Source: Pyrenophora tritici-repentis (lineage: Eukaryota > Ascomycota > Dothideomycetes > Pleosporales > Pleosporaceae). From it: a DNA stretch of 64,000 nt. The stretch covers positions 186,001 through 250,000 of the forward strand of contig NC_089398.1 of NCBI RefSeq assembly GCF_003171515.1, read 5' to 3'. This document shows, piece after piece, positions 39,561 through 49,349 of the stretch (positions are counted from its first letter, which is position 1; each line of letters starts with the position of its first letter). The notes under the pieces were generated by a model, which worked only from the letters and a program-made list of their open reading frames with translations, was not told the DNA's origin and searched no databases. The position numbers and the translations under genes were made by a program.

Positions 39561-39755
39561 TGTCAGATATGAGGTAGATTTTGGGTGGAAGGCAACGGAG
39601 TTGGAGATCATCACGTTACGTAGACCCCCTAGTCCCAAGAGGGACTAGGACAGGGCGACCTTCCGTCTCATCCCCCACGAGACTGCACCACACACCACAA
39701 TAGACACGTTCAACCACAATTATTATGATTCCCATCAGAACCCTGTTATCTGACA
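39561..39755. repeat. Solo LTR in hAT-4, TSD atacc
   Basis: 195 bp, TGTCAGATATGAGG ... TTATCTGACA, with atacc at 39556-39560 and 39756-39760. It belongs to the same family as 28137-28362. Confidence 0.92.
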
Positions 39756-40302
39756 ATACCTAGCTTTGTGTTCTCCTAGGTTGCTTTAAGGGCTTAATAT
39801 AGCGACCCCTAAGCCGCTCCTAATTAAGCCTATTAAAGTTATCGCCGCTGTTATTAATATAGCTATCCTTAGCTATCTCTGTTATTGTTGCTACAGAGCC
39901 AGTGCCAGCGTAGCTGCCCTGGGTAGGCGTGGACAGTGATTCTTGAGGTTGTGACTCGAGCTGCTGCCTCTCCTAAGCTTGTGAGGGTGTTATAAGTAGT
40001 AGCGGGGTTGCTAAAATTCTTAATCGCTTCGTTAAGGTTGTAGGAACGTTTGACGAACGCGCGCGCTTCTTAGAAGCTTTGGGGGGCATAATGGTGGGCG
40101 TGGCGATACTTTGATTGTCACGGGATCGCGCGCGTCGGCCGGGCTGAGGTTAATAATGTACGCTAGCGTCGTCAGGGGCGAGTTCAGATAGCTCATTTAG
40201 AACACTAAAACACCAAAATCGACGCGCTCACAACCTAACAAACTGCAAAAACTTAGCCTAACAAAACACTAAATACTTGCAAATATTTGCAAATATTACA
40301 AT

Positions 40303-40499
40303 TGTTGGAAGGCCTTGTACGATCGTACGGTGAATAACAGTAGCTAAGGTAATCTTGTGTATTGGTATTCTGGTGTATGATGATTCTACGAATGTGGGGG
40401 CTACGAAGGTATACATAGCGTTGGGTCCGAGTTGGGCCGAAGTAGGATCGAGGCGGTACATTGGGCCTTATTAGGCGACACACCGTGTGTATGCCGACA
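40303..40499 (-). repeat. Copia-3 3' LTR
   Basis: 197 bp, almost identical to 46106-46302 (one visible difference, tatacata versus tatacaca). Confidence 0.95.
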
Positions 40500-40593
40500 C
40501 TGGCAATCTTTTCTTATTGTAACGACTGATGTAAGGAAAAACGGGTCTTCTAAAAAGGGCACAATGAGAGGGATTCCAAATAGGCATATGTGC

Positions 40594-42693
40594 CTACTCC
40601 GTAGGTCGCTGCACAGATCCCTCTACTCGGATTGACAGCTTGTTGCTTTCGATGAAACGTTCTAACGCGCGATTTGGTGTTGCTTTCGTGAATGCGTCCG
40701 CGGGGTTGTCCTCTCCGTTGATCCAGCGGATCTCAGTGATCTCGCGACGCTCGTATGACTGCCGAAGCGCCATGATGTCGATCATCAGTCGCTTCTCAGC
40801 AGTTGTTCCGAGTTTGACGAGGCATTCATACAAGGAGTATGAATCCGTACACACAATAAGTGGGATCGGTGGTAGACCTAGGCGTCCTGTAATTATCTTG
40901 AGGGTTGTTAGGATAGCGATAGCGATGTCGACACCGCTAACCATGCCGTACGTTTCTGAGGCAAGAACGCTCCGGGTAACGCGTTTGCATTTGGTCGAAC
41001 TCCAATGGATTACGTTACCACGAATATCAAACGTGCTGTCTTGTCGACTCGACTCATTCGCAAGGATAAGTAGGTACCCTAGCTGTGAGCTAAGGTCTTG
41101 GTTGTTCGCGAAGGATCCGTCTGTGAACACTACCAGCTTTGCTGTAGCGAGGTCGAGAGGGACGTATCGCAGGCCTCGTTGTATGCTCTCAGATTGCCAC
41201 TGCAGCCGGCGGTTAAGCTTCACGTATTCTGTGTCCTTAGGTTGTTGTATTTGCGCAGCCGCGGAAAGATCGAACGATGCTTCAGGTTGGCATATCGACG
41301 CAATGTACGCGCCACGCGCGCGCTGCTCCATGTACTTCTGTGCTCGGTTTGCTGCCTTCGGATCAATGATTTCGATCTTGGCACCTTGTCCCTTCTGCGT
41401 AAGTAGAATCGTGTCTCCGCGCAACGTTAGAGTACATCCGTTGAACTCGAGTGATACTTCTTTGGACAGTCTCTCCTTGGGCTTAGCTCGAAAATTGGCT
41501 TTCTGGAGCGCAGCGTCTTCTGCACCAGAGAATGCAGGCGTCCCAATCGCGAGAGTATCGTCTGTCTGCAGGCCCACTATTCCAAACGCTTCCCGTCTCC
41601 CGTTCGTGATCAGGAGGCACGGGTCATACGTTGATGTAGCCATGTCGAGCTCCTTGCAGTGGTGTCCTTGGTACGTAGCAAACCAGTGGACTCCTGCTTC
41701 CGCGATTCCATAGAGTGGCTTGATTACGCGAATAATTGTTCCCTTGGGATACTTTGTTATAAGCTCCTTTGGGAGGTGCGCTAAAACCGTGCGGAATAGC
41801 TCTGTTTGTGCCTGTGGGTACGCTTGCGTGATATCTCGTAGTTCCACAACCATGCCCTCATCGAGTAATGCAGGCGCTAGGGCTAGAATCAGGCGCTGGC
41901 TGGCTCGTTGGATGGTTGGCGACTGCGTCAGGATCTCGTGTTTGCCCTCGTCATTGTAACCTTGAACAACGAGGCGTGATTTCTCGTACGGGACCATGGT
42001 CTTGCCTTTGACTTCGCGGACCATGCGCGATTTGAAGATACGATACCCGCCGTGTAGAGTTGGATCAAACAGCTCAAAACTGAATACTCCACGGCCGACG
42101 AGGTCGTCGATCTCCTTCTGATCGGATGCTTCGAATGGAGCGCCCGGGACGTTAATCACGCCGTCATTGCGTAGCTTGACGGCCAGGGCGTAATCGTCCT
42201 CCTCCTTCTTCGACAGGTACTGCACCTTGGGCTTGTTCTTTGATCCAGGTGGGCGGCCCCGCTTGCGCGGCTGAGCCGCTTGGTTGGCTTCCGCCGGTGG
42301 TACCGGTAGTGGCGGTTCATCAGCAATCGCTTCGTCTGTGGTCGGAGATCCACCTGTGCCTTGATCTGCGCCGTCTATCGCTGTAGTCAGATCGCGATAG
42401 TACGGTTTTACGACAGTGGATCGGAACGTCGTTGGGCCGTTGATCATGTCTACAGTAACATCGTGGTCCTTCATATCGATGACTCTATACGGCCCTTGCC
42501 ATCCATTCTTCTCGCGCCATACCATCACCTCACTCTGAAGAGGCAGTGACAGTACCCCGTCTGTAGTAGGCCCATTCCTGGTACCAAGTGCGTTGCTCAC
42601 CGCATGTTCCGCTGAGGCCTTCCGCAGCGCCCTCATCGCTTTCTGGATTGCCTCCGCGCGATGGGTTATCGAGGGAGATGGTGGTGAATCCAT
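40594..42693 (-). CDS. Copia-3 pol, C-terminal part (integrase tail, RT, RNase H)
   Basis: 699 aa as read from the ATG at 42693, but the frame is open upstream and continues the integrase (PRISMDSPPSPSITHRA) if one C is added at 42701-42704. It contains an integrase C-terminal GWQGPYRVIDM segment, an AT-hook-like RKRGRPPGSK, and RT with KSRLVVQGYND and RDITQAYPQA. The RT catalytic box reads LQTDD in place of the usual YVDD. RNase H has FTDGSFANN, SETYG and CTDSYS, then the end GEDNPADAFTK. Most likely part of one gag-pol polyprotein rather than a separate gene. Confidence 0.9.
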   Translation of the reverse strand: MDSPPSPSITHRAEAIQKAMRALRKASAEHAVSNALGTRNGPTTDGVLSLPLQSEVMVWREKNGWQGPYRVIDMKDHDVTVDMINGPTTFRSTVVKPYYRDLTTAIDGADQGTGGSPTTDEAIADEPPLPVPPAEANQAAQPRKRGRPPGSKNKPKVQYLSKKEEDDYALAVKLRNDGVINVPGAPFEASDQKEIDDLVGRGVFSFELFDPTLHGGYRIFKSRMVREVKGKTMVPYEKSRLVVQGYNDEGKHEILTQSPTIQRASQRLILALAPALLDEGMVVELRDITQAYPQAQTELFRTVLAHLPKELITKYPKGTIIRVIKPLYGIAEAGVHWFATYQGHHCKELDMATSTYDPCLLITNGRREAFGIVGLQTDDTLAIGTPAFSGAEDAALQKANFRAKPKERLSKEVSLEFNGCTLTLRGDTILLTQKGQGAKIEIIDPKAANRAQKYMEQRARGAYIASICQPEASFDLSAAAQIQQPKDTEYVKLNRRLQWQSESIQRGLRYVPLDLATAKLVVFTDGSFANNQDLSSQLGYLLILANESSRQDSTFDIRGNVIHWSSTKCKRVTRSVLASETYGMVSGVDIAIAILTTLKIITGRLGLPPIPLIVCTDSYSLYECLVKLGTTAEKRLMIDIMALRQSYERREITEIRWINGEDNPADAFTKATPNRALERFIESNKLSIRVEGSVQRPTE

Positions 42694-45600
42694 GGATATC
42701 CGGGGTATGCACCGAAGACGAGCAGCGTGGGTACGAGCCCGTCTGGGCCTGCGGTGTCGTTGACGGCCTTGACTGCCATCTGCAACACTGCAGCGTCGCT
42801 GGTGCCAGTGTCAAGCTCTGTCCTCAGGATCTCGTACGCGCGTCTGAGCGGTGCGTGGTATCTTTCTACCTTGCCGATAGACCAATGGGCCTCGGTTGGC
42901 ACTTGTTTACATGTGATTCCCATGATCTTCGCCTCTGATCTGAATTCGACTGACGCGAAGTTGGTGCCGGCGTCGTGGGTGACGATATCTGGCGGCCCTT
43001 GGTATGTATCAATCCAGAGCAGGCGGAGTGCTTCCCAGGTGTCTTTCGCGCTCATAGACGGTAGAAATCGCGCGCCGTTGAATGTTGTAGCCGAATCGAT
43101 CACGTGAAGCACTGGTTTCCCACTCAGATACATCACATCTACGAGGATCTCGAAGTTGAATTCCCGATCATCTTTCAGCCTAAACTTGAATCGGCGCGGC
43201 GCTGGATCATGCGCTTGGCAGTGATGGCAGAACGTTTGGATCTCTCGGAGCAGCCGTTCATCCACGTCCTCGTGTCCTGCGCGTTTGAGCAATCGTATCA
43301 GCCGTTCGACGGCTGGATGCCCGAACCTCCGGTGTAAGCGTCGGAGCTCAGTCTCCGTAAGGAATACGCGCGCGCGCTCTGCCTTGCTTAGGTGGAACCA
43401 CGGGTGTCCCCATTTGCGAATCACTGGAAAGGTAGCTTTTCCTTGTACCAGCTGGTCCGTAGTATTGTTGAAGTACACGTGGAGCCGGTCCATGTCTTTC
43501 AGACAGAGGAGAAACGGGGTGGGTGCGTTCAAGACCTCAAATTTGATCTTTCCAATCTGTGTCGATACATGTGCGGTTCCAATCGAAGTAGTGACGCTTC
43601 CTTTGCCAAATTGCACAGATGCGTTTCCAGCAGTAGACGTATCTAGAGTTACGGTGGGGTCCTCAGTTTGGAGCGCCCAGAACTGCTCCTTTCCGGCTGT
43701 CGATACATTTGAGGCACCAGTGTCAGGAAGAATGCCTTGGTACGTGATTCGCGAGTATCGATCCTCGATAAGGAACTGCGTTGCGGGCGTAATAGGCTCC
43801 TTGCACCTGTAGACGTCTTCTCCAGTCACGTGGTGCAAAAAGGCCTGATCTGTGAGGTACTTAACTGCCAATCTTTGGTCCTCATCATCTTCGTCTTGCT
43901 CCTCTAGGAAGAACTGGTCGACTTCTTCCCCCTCGTACGCGACGAGAAATGTGCTAAACTCCATTTGCTCTCCCGTAATCGCGCAGTGTGTGATGTACTG
44001 CGCTTTTGAGCGTTTTCTTTCTTCAAGCGTGTGGTTTGTGGACCAACAGCCTGTCTTGCCGCAGACGTAACATTTCTTGTCGATTTGTGTGTTGACTCCA
44101 GAGCGGTGCTGAAGCCCACCGCGTCCGCGGGTGAATCCGCTGCGTCCACCGCGAGGGTTGTAATTCCCTCGCAATCTTCCAGAGCTGTTGTTGTTGTACC
44201 GACGATCCAAGTAGTACTGGCTATCCGTATCCGCCTCAGTGAAGTTGACGGAGACGGTCATGGCGAGTGAGTTTTCGATTGACGATCGCAGATCTCCAAA
44301 CAGAACCTCGCATTCTAGAGACGGCTTGTAGAGTGCCATCTCGAGCTCCTTCACGCCTCGGCATGCTGTGATTACAGTCGTTCGGAGCGCGTATTCTCCC
44401 ATGTACTGCTGTCCAAGTGCTCTTTGACACAATTGGAGCTTGTCCAGCATGATGTCAAGGACCTCGTGGAGGTTCTTTTCGGGGTTCTCCCTGCGGACTT
44501 TGACAAACGATGTCGTCGTCCAGTCCGCGTAGTAATGGCCGTGGTTGACGTCTGTGTCGAAGTGGTTCTTGAGCTTTGTGTAGGCAGTCAAGAACGTATC
44601 CATCCGCTGATCGACGAAGTGGAGGTAATACTCCTCTGCGCGGCCGTCGAGAATCCGTGGAAAGACTGCATGGAACTGCCCTGGCTCGATGTCTGCGTGA
44701 TAACAGATGCTGTAGAAGATCTTCAATTTATCGTCTAGGAGGTCGTACGGCTTTCCCGTATACTTTTTGTCTCGGTCCCACATTTTCACGAAGACATTGA
44801 TCGTCTTAGGATCCAGTTTCTCATTGCCAAACTCGATTGGTGGAACTGCCTTGTACGGGTCTGTTTCACCAGAGGGCACAATTGGGGGAACGCTCAGTCC
44901 CTTCGGACGTTGCGGGTATGCTGGTGTATACTCGCGGAATCGGTCGAAGTTGTTGTAGGTGAGGGGAGGTTGCTGACTTTGGACGCGCTGATAGGCTGGC
45001 TGCGGTGCAGATTCAGTTGTCTCTACAGGCTGGCTTCGGATTGGTTGGTTTTGGGCTTTCTCAATCGTTTTTGCTAGCTGGTCCTGAATCTGTTGTTCTT
45101 CCTCAACGGTCTCCTGTCGTCCTTGCACACGGGCGTGGGTCTGGTCTTGATCGCGGGTTTGCCGACTGTCTACGTCTCGGCCTCTTGTCCTTACAGGCGT
45201 TTGGGTTCGGCTCTGGGCCTGGCTTGATAATCTCCTGTCTGTGGACTGTACTGATCCTTCACTGCGTTGTTGCCGTAGTGCCCGCTCTTGCAACATGTGC
45301 GCAGCTGATCGTGTGTCAAACACAGCCGACTGGAATACGTCCTGAGGCCATTCTAGGTACTCCTCCATGCGTAATAACCTAGCTAGAGACTCACTAGGTG
45401 CCATATTAATACGGCCAGTATACACTCCCTTAAAGCGGAGGATCCGCTTTAGTTCCTTTGTGTATATTGGCTGGGCACGTAGGAACATTGCCTCTGTCCA
45501 TCCTTCAAAGTCCTGACGGAACTCCCAAAAGAGTTCTTCATCTGCTGTTGGTCGATCTGTATAGTCCGCAATCGCACGCGCAATGTACGTTGTTGCTGTA

Positions 45601-45743
45601 GTAATCCCTACCTCATCGTCTGGAGCTTCAACGTTGTCCTCCCAAATCTCTGGATCGATGTGATGCCATTCTCTTGGTTTTATGTTTGTGGTCCCTAGTA
45701 GCGCCTCTAGTGTGGGTACCACTCTTCTACTACTGCTCGCCAT
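42666..45743 (-). CDS. Copia-3 gag-protease-integrase
   Basis: 1025 aa from MASSSRRVVPTLEALLG at 45743. There is a long Gln/Arg-rich linker, then a Gag domain (LDDKLKIFYSICYHADIEPG). The zinc knuckle CYVCGKTGCWSTNH has a C-C-C-H arrangement. The protease has DTGAS. Integrase zinc ligands are HRRFGH ... CHHCQ. The integrase core has VDVMYLSGKPVLHVID, HDAGTNFAS and EAHWSIGKVERYH. It stops at 42666 only because the frame slips after GAYP; the next residues continue in the -1 frame. Confidence 0.92.
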   Translation of the reverse strand: MASSSRRVVPTLEALLGTTNIKPREWHHIDPEIWEDNVEAPDDEVGITTATTYIARAIADYTDRPTADEELFWEFRQDFEGWTEAMFLRAQPIYTKELKRILRFKGVYTGRINMAPSESLARLLRMEEYLEWPQDVFQSAVFDTRSAAHMLQERALRQQRSEGSVQSTDRRLSSQAQSRTQTPVRTRGRDVDSRQTRDQDQTHARVQGRQETVEEEQQIQDQLAKTIEKAQNQPIRSQPVETTESAPQPAYQRVQSQQPPLTYNNFDRFREYTPAYPQRPKGLSVPPIVPSGETDPYKAVPPIEFGNEKLDPKTINVFVKMWDRDKKYTGKPYDLLDDKLKIFYSICYHADIEPGQFHAVFPRILDGRAEEYYLHFVDQRMDTFLTAYTKLKNHFDTDVNHGHYYADWTTTSFVKVRRENPEKNLHEVLDIMLDKLQLCQRALGQQYMGEYALRTTVITACRGVKELEMALYKPSLECEVLFGDLRSSIENSLAMTVSVNFTEADTDSQYYLDRRYNNNSSGRLRGNYNPRGGRSGFTRGRGGLQHRSGVNTQIDKKCYVCGKTGCWSTNHTLEERKRSKAQYITHCAITGEQMEFSTFLVAYEGEEVDQFFLEEQDEDDEDQRLAVKYLTDQAFLHHVTGEDVYRCKEPITPATQFLIEDRYSRITYQGILPDTGASNVSTAGKEQFWALQTEDPTVTLDTSTAGNASVQFGKGSVTTSIGTAHVSTQIGKIKFEVLNAPTPFLLCLKDMDRLHVYFNNTTDQLVQGKATFPVIRKWGHPWFHLSKAERARVFLTETELRRLHRRFGHPAVERLIRLLKRAGHEDVDERLLREIQTFCHHCQAHDPAPRRFKFRLKDDREFNFEILVDVMYLSGKPVLHVIDSATTFNGARFLPSMSAKDTWEALRLLWIDTYQGPPDIVTHDAGTNFASVEFRSEAKIMGITCKQVPTEAHWSIGKVERYHAPLRRAYEILRTELDTGTSDAAVLQMAVKAVNDTAGPDGLVPTLLVFGAYPGYPWIHHHLPR

Positions 45744-46105
45744 TCCTACTGCCGGTGTCCTGGCTACCGGTGCTCTTTCCGATGATGTTCTCTCTCCTGC
45801 TATTGTGTTCTTGTTGACGCTTGTTGCGCTAGCTGCGTTCGCTAGAGATGCGTCGGTGGTCGTGGGTTGTACACGGGTCAAATCTCAACCGGTCGGTTGG
45901 CGCGTGTATAGACGGCGTCTTGGAACGCTTCTGATACGGCTGTAACGGTCGGTCGCTAGCCACGAACGACGCCTGATATAGCTAACAGTGAGCTTAGCAT
46001 AGATAACTCCGCCTTGCTGATATAGGCAATCTAGGGAACGCGCGGGTAAAGAATCTATCTCTTCTTAACCTAACTGTCTGTGACTGCCGTGCAATCACTG
46101 ATCAG

Positions 46106-46302
46106 TGTTGGAAGGCCTTGTACGATCGTACGGTGAATAACAGTAGCTAAGGTAATCTTGTGTATTGGTATTCTGGTGTATGATGATTCTACGAATGTGG
46201 GGGCTACGAAGGTATACACAGCGTTGGGTCCGAGTTGGGCCGAAGTAGGATCGAGGCGGTACATTGGGCCTTATTAGGCGACACACCGTGTGTATGCCGA
46301 CA
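46106..46302 (-). repeat. Copia-3 5' LTR
   Basis: 197 bp. The adjoining leader (ctgatcagtgattgcacggc on the coding strand) gives no primer match I can name. Confidence 0.95.
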
Positions 46303-46499
46303 ACAATCTTTATGCTTGTTTGTTTAGTAAAAAAAGCTACCTATGTTTGATTTGTTTGTTTGGTAGTTACCAAACAAACAAATCAAATATTTGATTCATG
46401 TTTGTTTGTTGCGGAGTCTGGCGATAGTGGCTGACGCTACTGTATTATTATTGCACTAGTTAGCTCTACGTAGTTAGCTACTTATGTCTAAGTCTGTTT

Positions 46500-48263
46500 C
46501 GCCAAGAACAGAAGAGAGGTTCTAAAATTGCTCGTAACTATCCGCTGTAATTGTACTAGAGGAGTCTAGGATAAGCTGAACGGATATCGCATTATTATCT
46601 ACTAGGAGGGAACTCTGAGGATCCTTTAGAAAGGGTGACTCGTAACTAAGTAGGTCAATGTCCTGTTTGATCTACCTCCGCTTAATCTCCGCCGAAATAG
46701 CTTCAGCCTAGCGTCTAGTGCCTAGGTTAGTAATCCTTCCCTAAGGATTACTTAGGGTTCCCTAGTTAAGTTGCGATCTTTTATTAAGATAACACTATCC
46801 TTTGTCGACAAACCCTCGGAGAGTCGGACAGTTATTCTTCTAGTGACCTGTCTTATCGCAAACCTAGCATAAGAAACCTGCCCTAGCTACTTAGCTATAC
46901 TAATTGTTCTGGTTCCCGTAACCTATCTTAGGTTAAAAGGTCTGCGAGTTGTTGCTATAGTTCTAATAGCCTATTAGTCGCTAGTTTAACTGCTAATATC
47001 CCTGCTAGCTTTACTGCCCTTGCGTCTGCTGATAGTTCATCGCATTGTTATACCGAGGATTCTGGGCTGGCGGCGCCAGATACGCCTGCGGCATATAACT
47101 ACGCAGAGCTGTTGCTCGCTCATCGGCCTGCCTATTAACTTCTCCTTAAATAACCTAATTTGCTATTAGCTCCGCTTCTCTAGGCGTCTACTGCAGACTC
47201 TAAGGTTCTATCTCTAGATTTGCTTTATTTAGTTTAAGTTAAAGCATCTTGTCTATAAGCCCGTCGACTTTATTCTTAGTTAGCGCAGATCCTGGCGGCA
47301 GCTGTTTCTGAGCAGGCTTCGGAGCTGGTTTCTAGTTATATTCTCGCAGAGGGATGTTCAGCGAGGGCGGCTAGAAGATCAGCTTCTAGTTAGGGATTGC
47401 TAGTTGCTTTAGCAATTTGGCCTGAGCTTCTTTCGCTGCTGCAATGTTGAACTCCGCTTCTAGTTCAAACTCCTTAATTACTTCCGCGGGATTAAGTATT
47501 CGCGTATCCTCTTCTACTTCCATTCTCTTCGAAAGGTAATTAGAGATTTTCTTGTAGTTAAAAGATAGAGGCGAGTTAGTGCGAAGTTAGAACTTCTCTA
47601 GGACCCTAGTAGCTTGCTTTAATAGGAGTCCCTTAACTAGGTAAAACCCTCTACGGCCTTTTTTGATTGTGCTAGACTCTATACAGCGCTTGCTACGAAT
47701 ATAGAACTCCTGTAGGTACTCTAGGGTGCTGAGTTCTGTTCGGGCTTGGCATTGGGCAAGCTAGTGCTCGAAGTACTCCGCCCTAACCTCTTGCTGGTAC
47801 TTGTCATTGGTGCGAAACCTCTTCTTGAGAGCTGCTCGGAGAGTCGACCAGTCCGCTGTTTGTAGAGACTCCTCGTACTCATCAGAAGCTTGGATGATAG
47901 CCCTCTGCTTGGCTTTACAATGGGCAGTTAGACGTTCAATCATTATTTTGCTAGTGAACTCGTAGTACTTGGCCATATCTTCAAAACGTTCTAAAAACAA
48001 GGTAACATTGTTGCCGTCGAACGTTGGGACACTGTCTGCAGGATACGGAGGCAGCTGGGACGCATAGACTAGAGTAGAGCTCCGGCTTGTCTCATTAAGC
48101 TTTGTTAGAGACTGCGCCATCATCTGAAGAACCTTCGTCATGCCATCGTCCTGCGTTGCCTGGGCCATCGCTGGCTGCTGAGGGTCTACAGTGGTATGGA
48201 TCCGAGGGGAGTTCGCTGATTCCGTTGAGGGGCCCGCAGCAAGGCGGACACTCATCATCTCTA
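46500..48263 (-). pseudogene. Gypsy-like gag, main part, RIP-like decay
   Basis: The open segment 48263-47761 reads VEMMSVRLAAGPSTESAN ... YPADSVPTFDGNNVTLFLERFEDMAKYY, a typical gypsy Gag core (PxFDG, FxxFE). Below 47761 the same frame continues with TAG/TAA at Gln or Trp positions. It includes a CCHC knuckle C-x-VCDKTGH-x-KNNC near 46820-46870 in which two codons are TAG. It would have encoded the particle protein. Confidence 0.8.
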
Positions 48264-48349
48264 CGGAGGTGCCTTTCAAAAGTCCTTGCCCACCTTGGCG
48301 AGCAGGGGTATCAGCCACATTCTTAATTCGGACATATCTCCGATAGAGT

Positions 48350-49153
48350 CTCATTCTCTAAGCCTACGTAGATTCCTGCCTTCCTTATACTTATTACCGC
48401 CTTTAAGTCTAATAATCTCCTTTATGTGAACTGGTATACGCTTAATCCACGCTTGGATCTTCTCTTGAGGCAGATCTCTCTAACACTGCTCCTATACACG
48501 GATAGCTTCTGCTCTACTCTTTGGCGCGCCTTTCTTTGTAGTAATCCTCTTTATCTACGCCCAGCACGGCTTAATAGCGTTTAGATTAGGCGAGTTGCCA
48601 CACTAGAGTAGCTTTGCAACGTCGTATAGGTTGTATATATACGCCTGTACGTGGTGATTATGATTAGGTGCCTTATCTTCTTGGACAACTATTCCAGGAC
48701 GCTCAGCCTTACACTGCCTCGTAAAAGGTATAAGCTTCGGCAGTAGAATAACTGTCTGATATCGATACTAATTAATGCCTGAGCCTCTCCCTCGGCTAAG
48801 CTTCCTAGTTTTTGCAGTCCATTTCTACTGAGGCTTCTGTCCAGGCTTGTTACGTAGGTTAAGCCGACGCATACCTACTTTAAGCTCCTATTGAGCTCTC
48901 ATGATCGGCTTAAGGTCTCGATTAAGATTATTAATCTGTGCAGAAGCAGTCTCCTTCTCTTTTTTTGTCTCTGGCAACTAGTAGTGGCAAGGACCTTTCT
49001 GATTGTACGAGAAGCAGCCCCAGAACATGAACTTAGAGTAGCCTTTCTATCTTTTACGAATACAGCTCCGGACAAAGGCCTTATCTGCCTGTCTCTATAC
49101 TCGATAGCCTCCGCGTCTGTGGTTTAAGACAACAGACGTCTTATTAGACTAGA
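48350..49153 (-). pseudogene. Tc1/mariner transposase, C-terminal half
   Basis: The translation shows VVQEDKAPNHNHHVQ, then SPNLNAIKPCWAxIKR (the DDE-domain SPDLNPIE-type motif, with TAG where Trp is expected), and QEKIQAWIKRIPVHIKEII. Stops are TAG at Gln/Trp positions. The 5' half continues beyond the copia at 57900. Confidence 0.85.
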
Positions 49154-49332
49154 TGTCACGGTTTGGGGTCTCTCCTGCAGTCGCAACTCACATTTGTAAT
49201 GGAACGATGCCTATTTGGGACTAGCACGGTTGACGTCACCTATCTACATAAACTTTCCATAGCTTGTACAATACAACCTCAGTTCAATCCTTCAATTCTC
49301 CGCACATGCGCACTGTTCACTCCACCGCAACA
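49154..49332 (+). repeat. Copia-2 5' LTR
   Basis: 179 bp, nearly identical to the 3' LTR. Its 3' half shares the block tacataaactttccatagct with the gag-only element's LTR. Confidence 0.95.
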
Positions 49333-49349
49333 GTTATGAGCCCGGCTGC
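49333..49349 (+). promoter_or_regulatory. Copia-2 primer-binding site, half-tRNA-iMet type
   Basis: gttatgagcccggctgc directly follows the 5' LTR. It is the complement of an initiator tRNA-Met anticodon arm ending after CAT-AAC. Confidence 0.75.

Larger units (their letters stand above)
37248..40089 (-). pseudogene. hAT-4 transposase, heavily mutated
   Basis: It starts at MPPKASKKRARSSNVP (40089). Recognisable parts include the AASKIHISFNG segment near 39030 and the hATC region (IPASSCECERLFSELGDLLEPKRR, 37570-37650). The final ELLAALQLIRSWTRAGY resumes after a solo LTR. Many Gln/Trp positions are TAG or TAA and the rest is patchily readable. It is homologous to the intact transposases at 32577-35141 and 53824-56337. 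Confidence 0.88.
40303..46302 (-). mobile_element. Copia-3, full-length copia retrotransposon, TSD acaat
   Basis: 6000 bp with 197-bp LTRs (40303-40499 and 46106-46302; TGTTGGAAGG ... GCCGACA on plus) that differ at about one base. acaat lies at 40298-40302 and 46303-46307. The purine-rich tract AAGAAAAGA is near the 3' LTR on the coding strand. The gag-pol frame is whole except for one frameshift at 42701-42704. Young copy. Confidence 0.96.
37070..46420 (-). mobile_element. hAT-4, decayed hAT transposon hosting a full-length copia
   Basis: The right terminus is GTTTGTTTGTTGCGGAGTCTG (ends 46420), with TTTGTTTG / AAACAAA words inside it. The left terminus is not found; the LINE tail ends at 37069, directly against TTTGATTGTTTGG-type subterminal sequence. 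The interior is a RIP-like decayed transposase with two solo LTRs, and a copia (40303-46302) near the right end. Confidence 0.85.

Noticed and set aside
42666..42705. Programmed -1 frameshift between Copia-3 gag-integrase and RT
   Set aside because: The shift falls inside the integrase (GAYP then PRIS), where no ratio control is expected, and there is no slippery heptamer. A lost C in the run is simpler.
46072..46105. tRNA primer assignment for Copia-3
   Set aside because: The leader beside the 5' LTR (ctgatcagtgattgcac) gives no match I can justify to a tRNA 3' end or 5' half.
46303..46420. Separate MITE next to the Copia-3 LTR
   Set aside because: The right end has a hAT tip, but the left end is only the Copia-3 target copy. 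It is the end of hAT-4 beyond the copia insertion.
31592..49349. tRNA genes at the sites matching tRNA-iMet and tRNA-Lys
   Set aside because: Only the anticodon-arm half matches and each touches an LTR, so they are primer sites.
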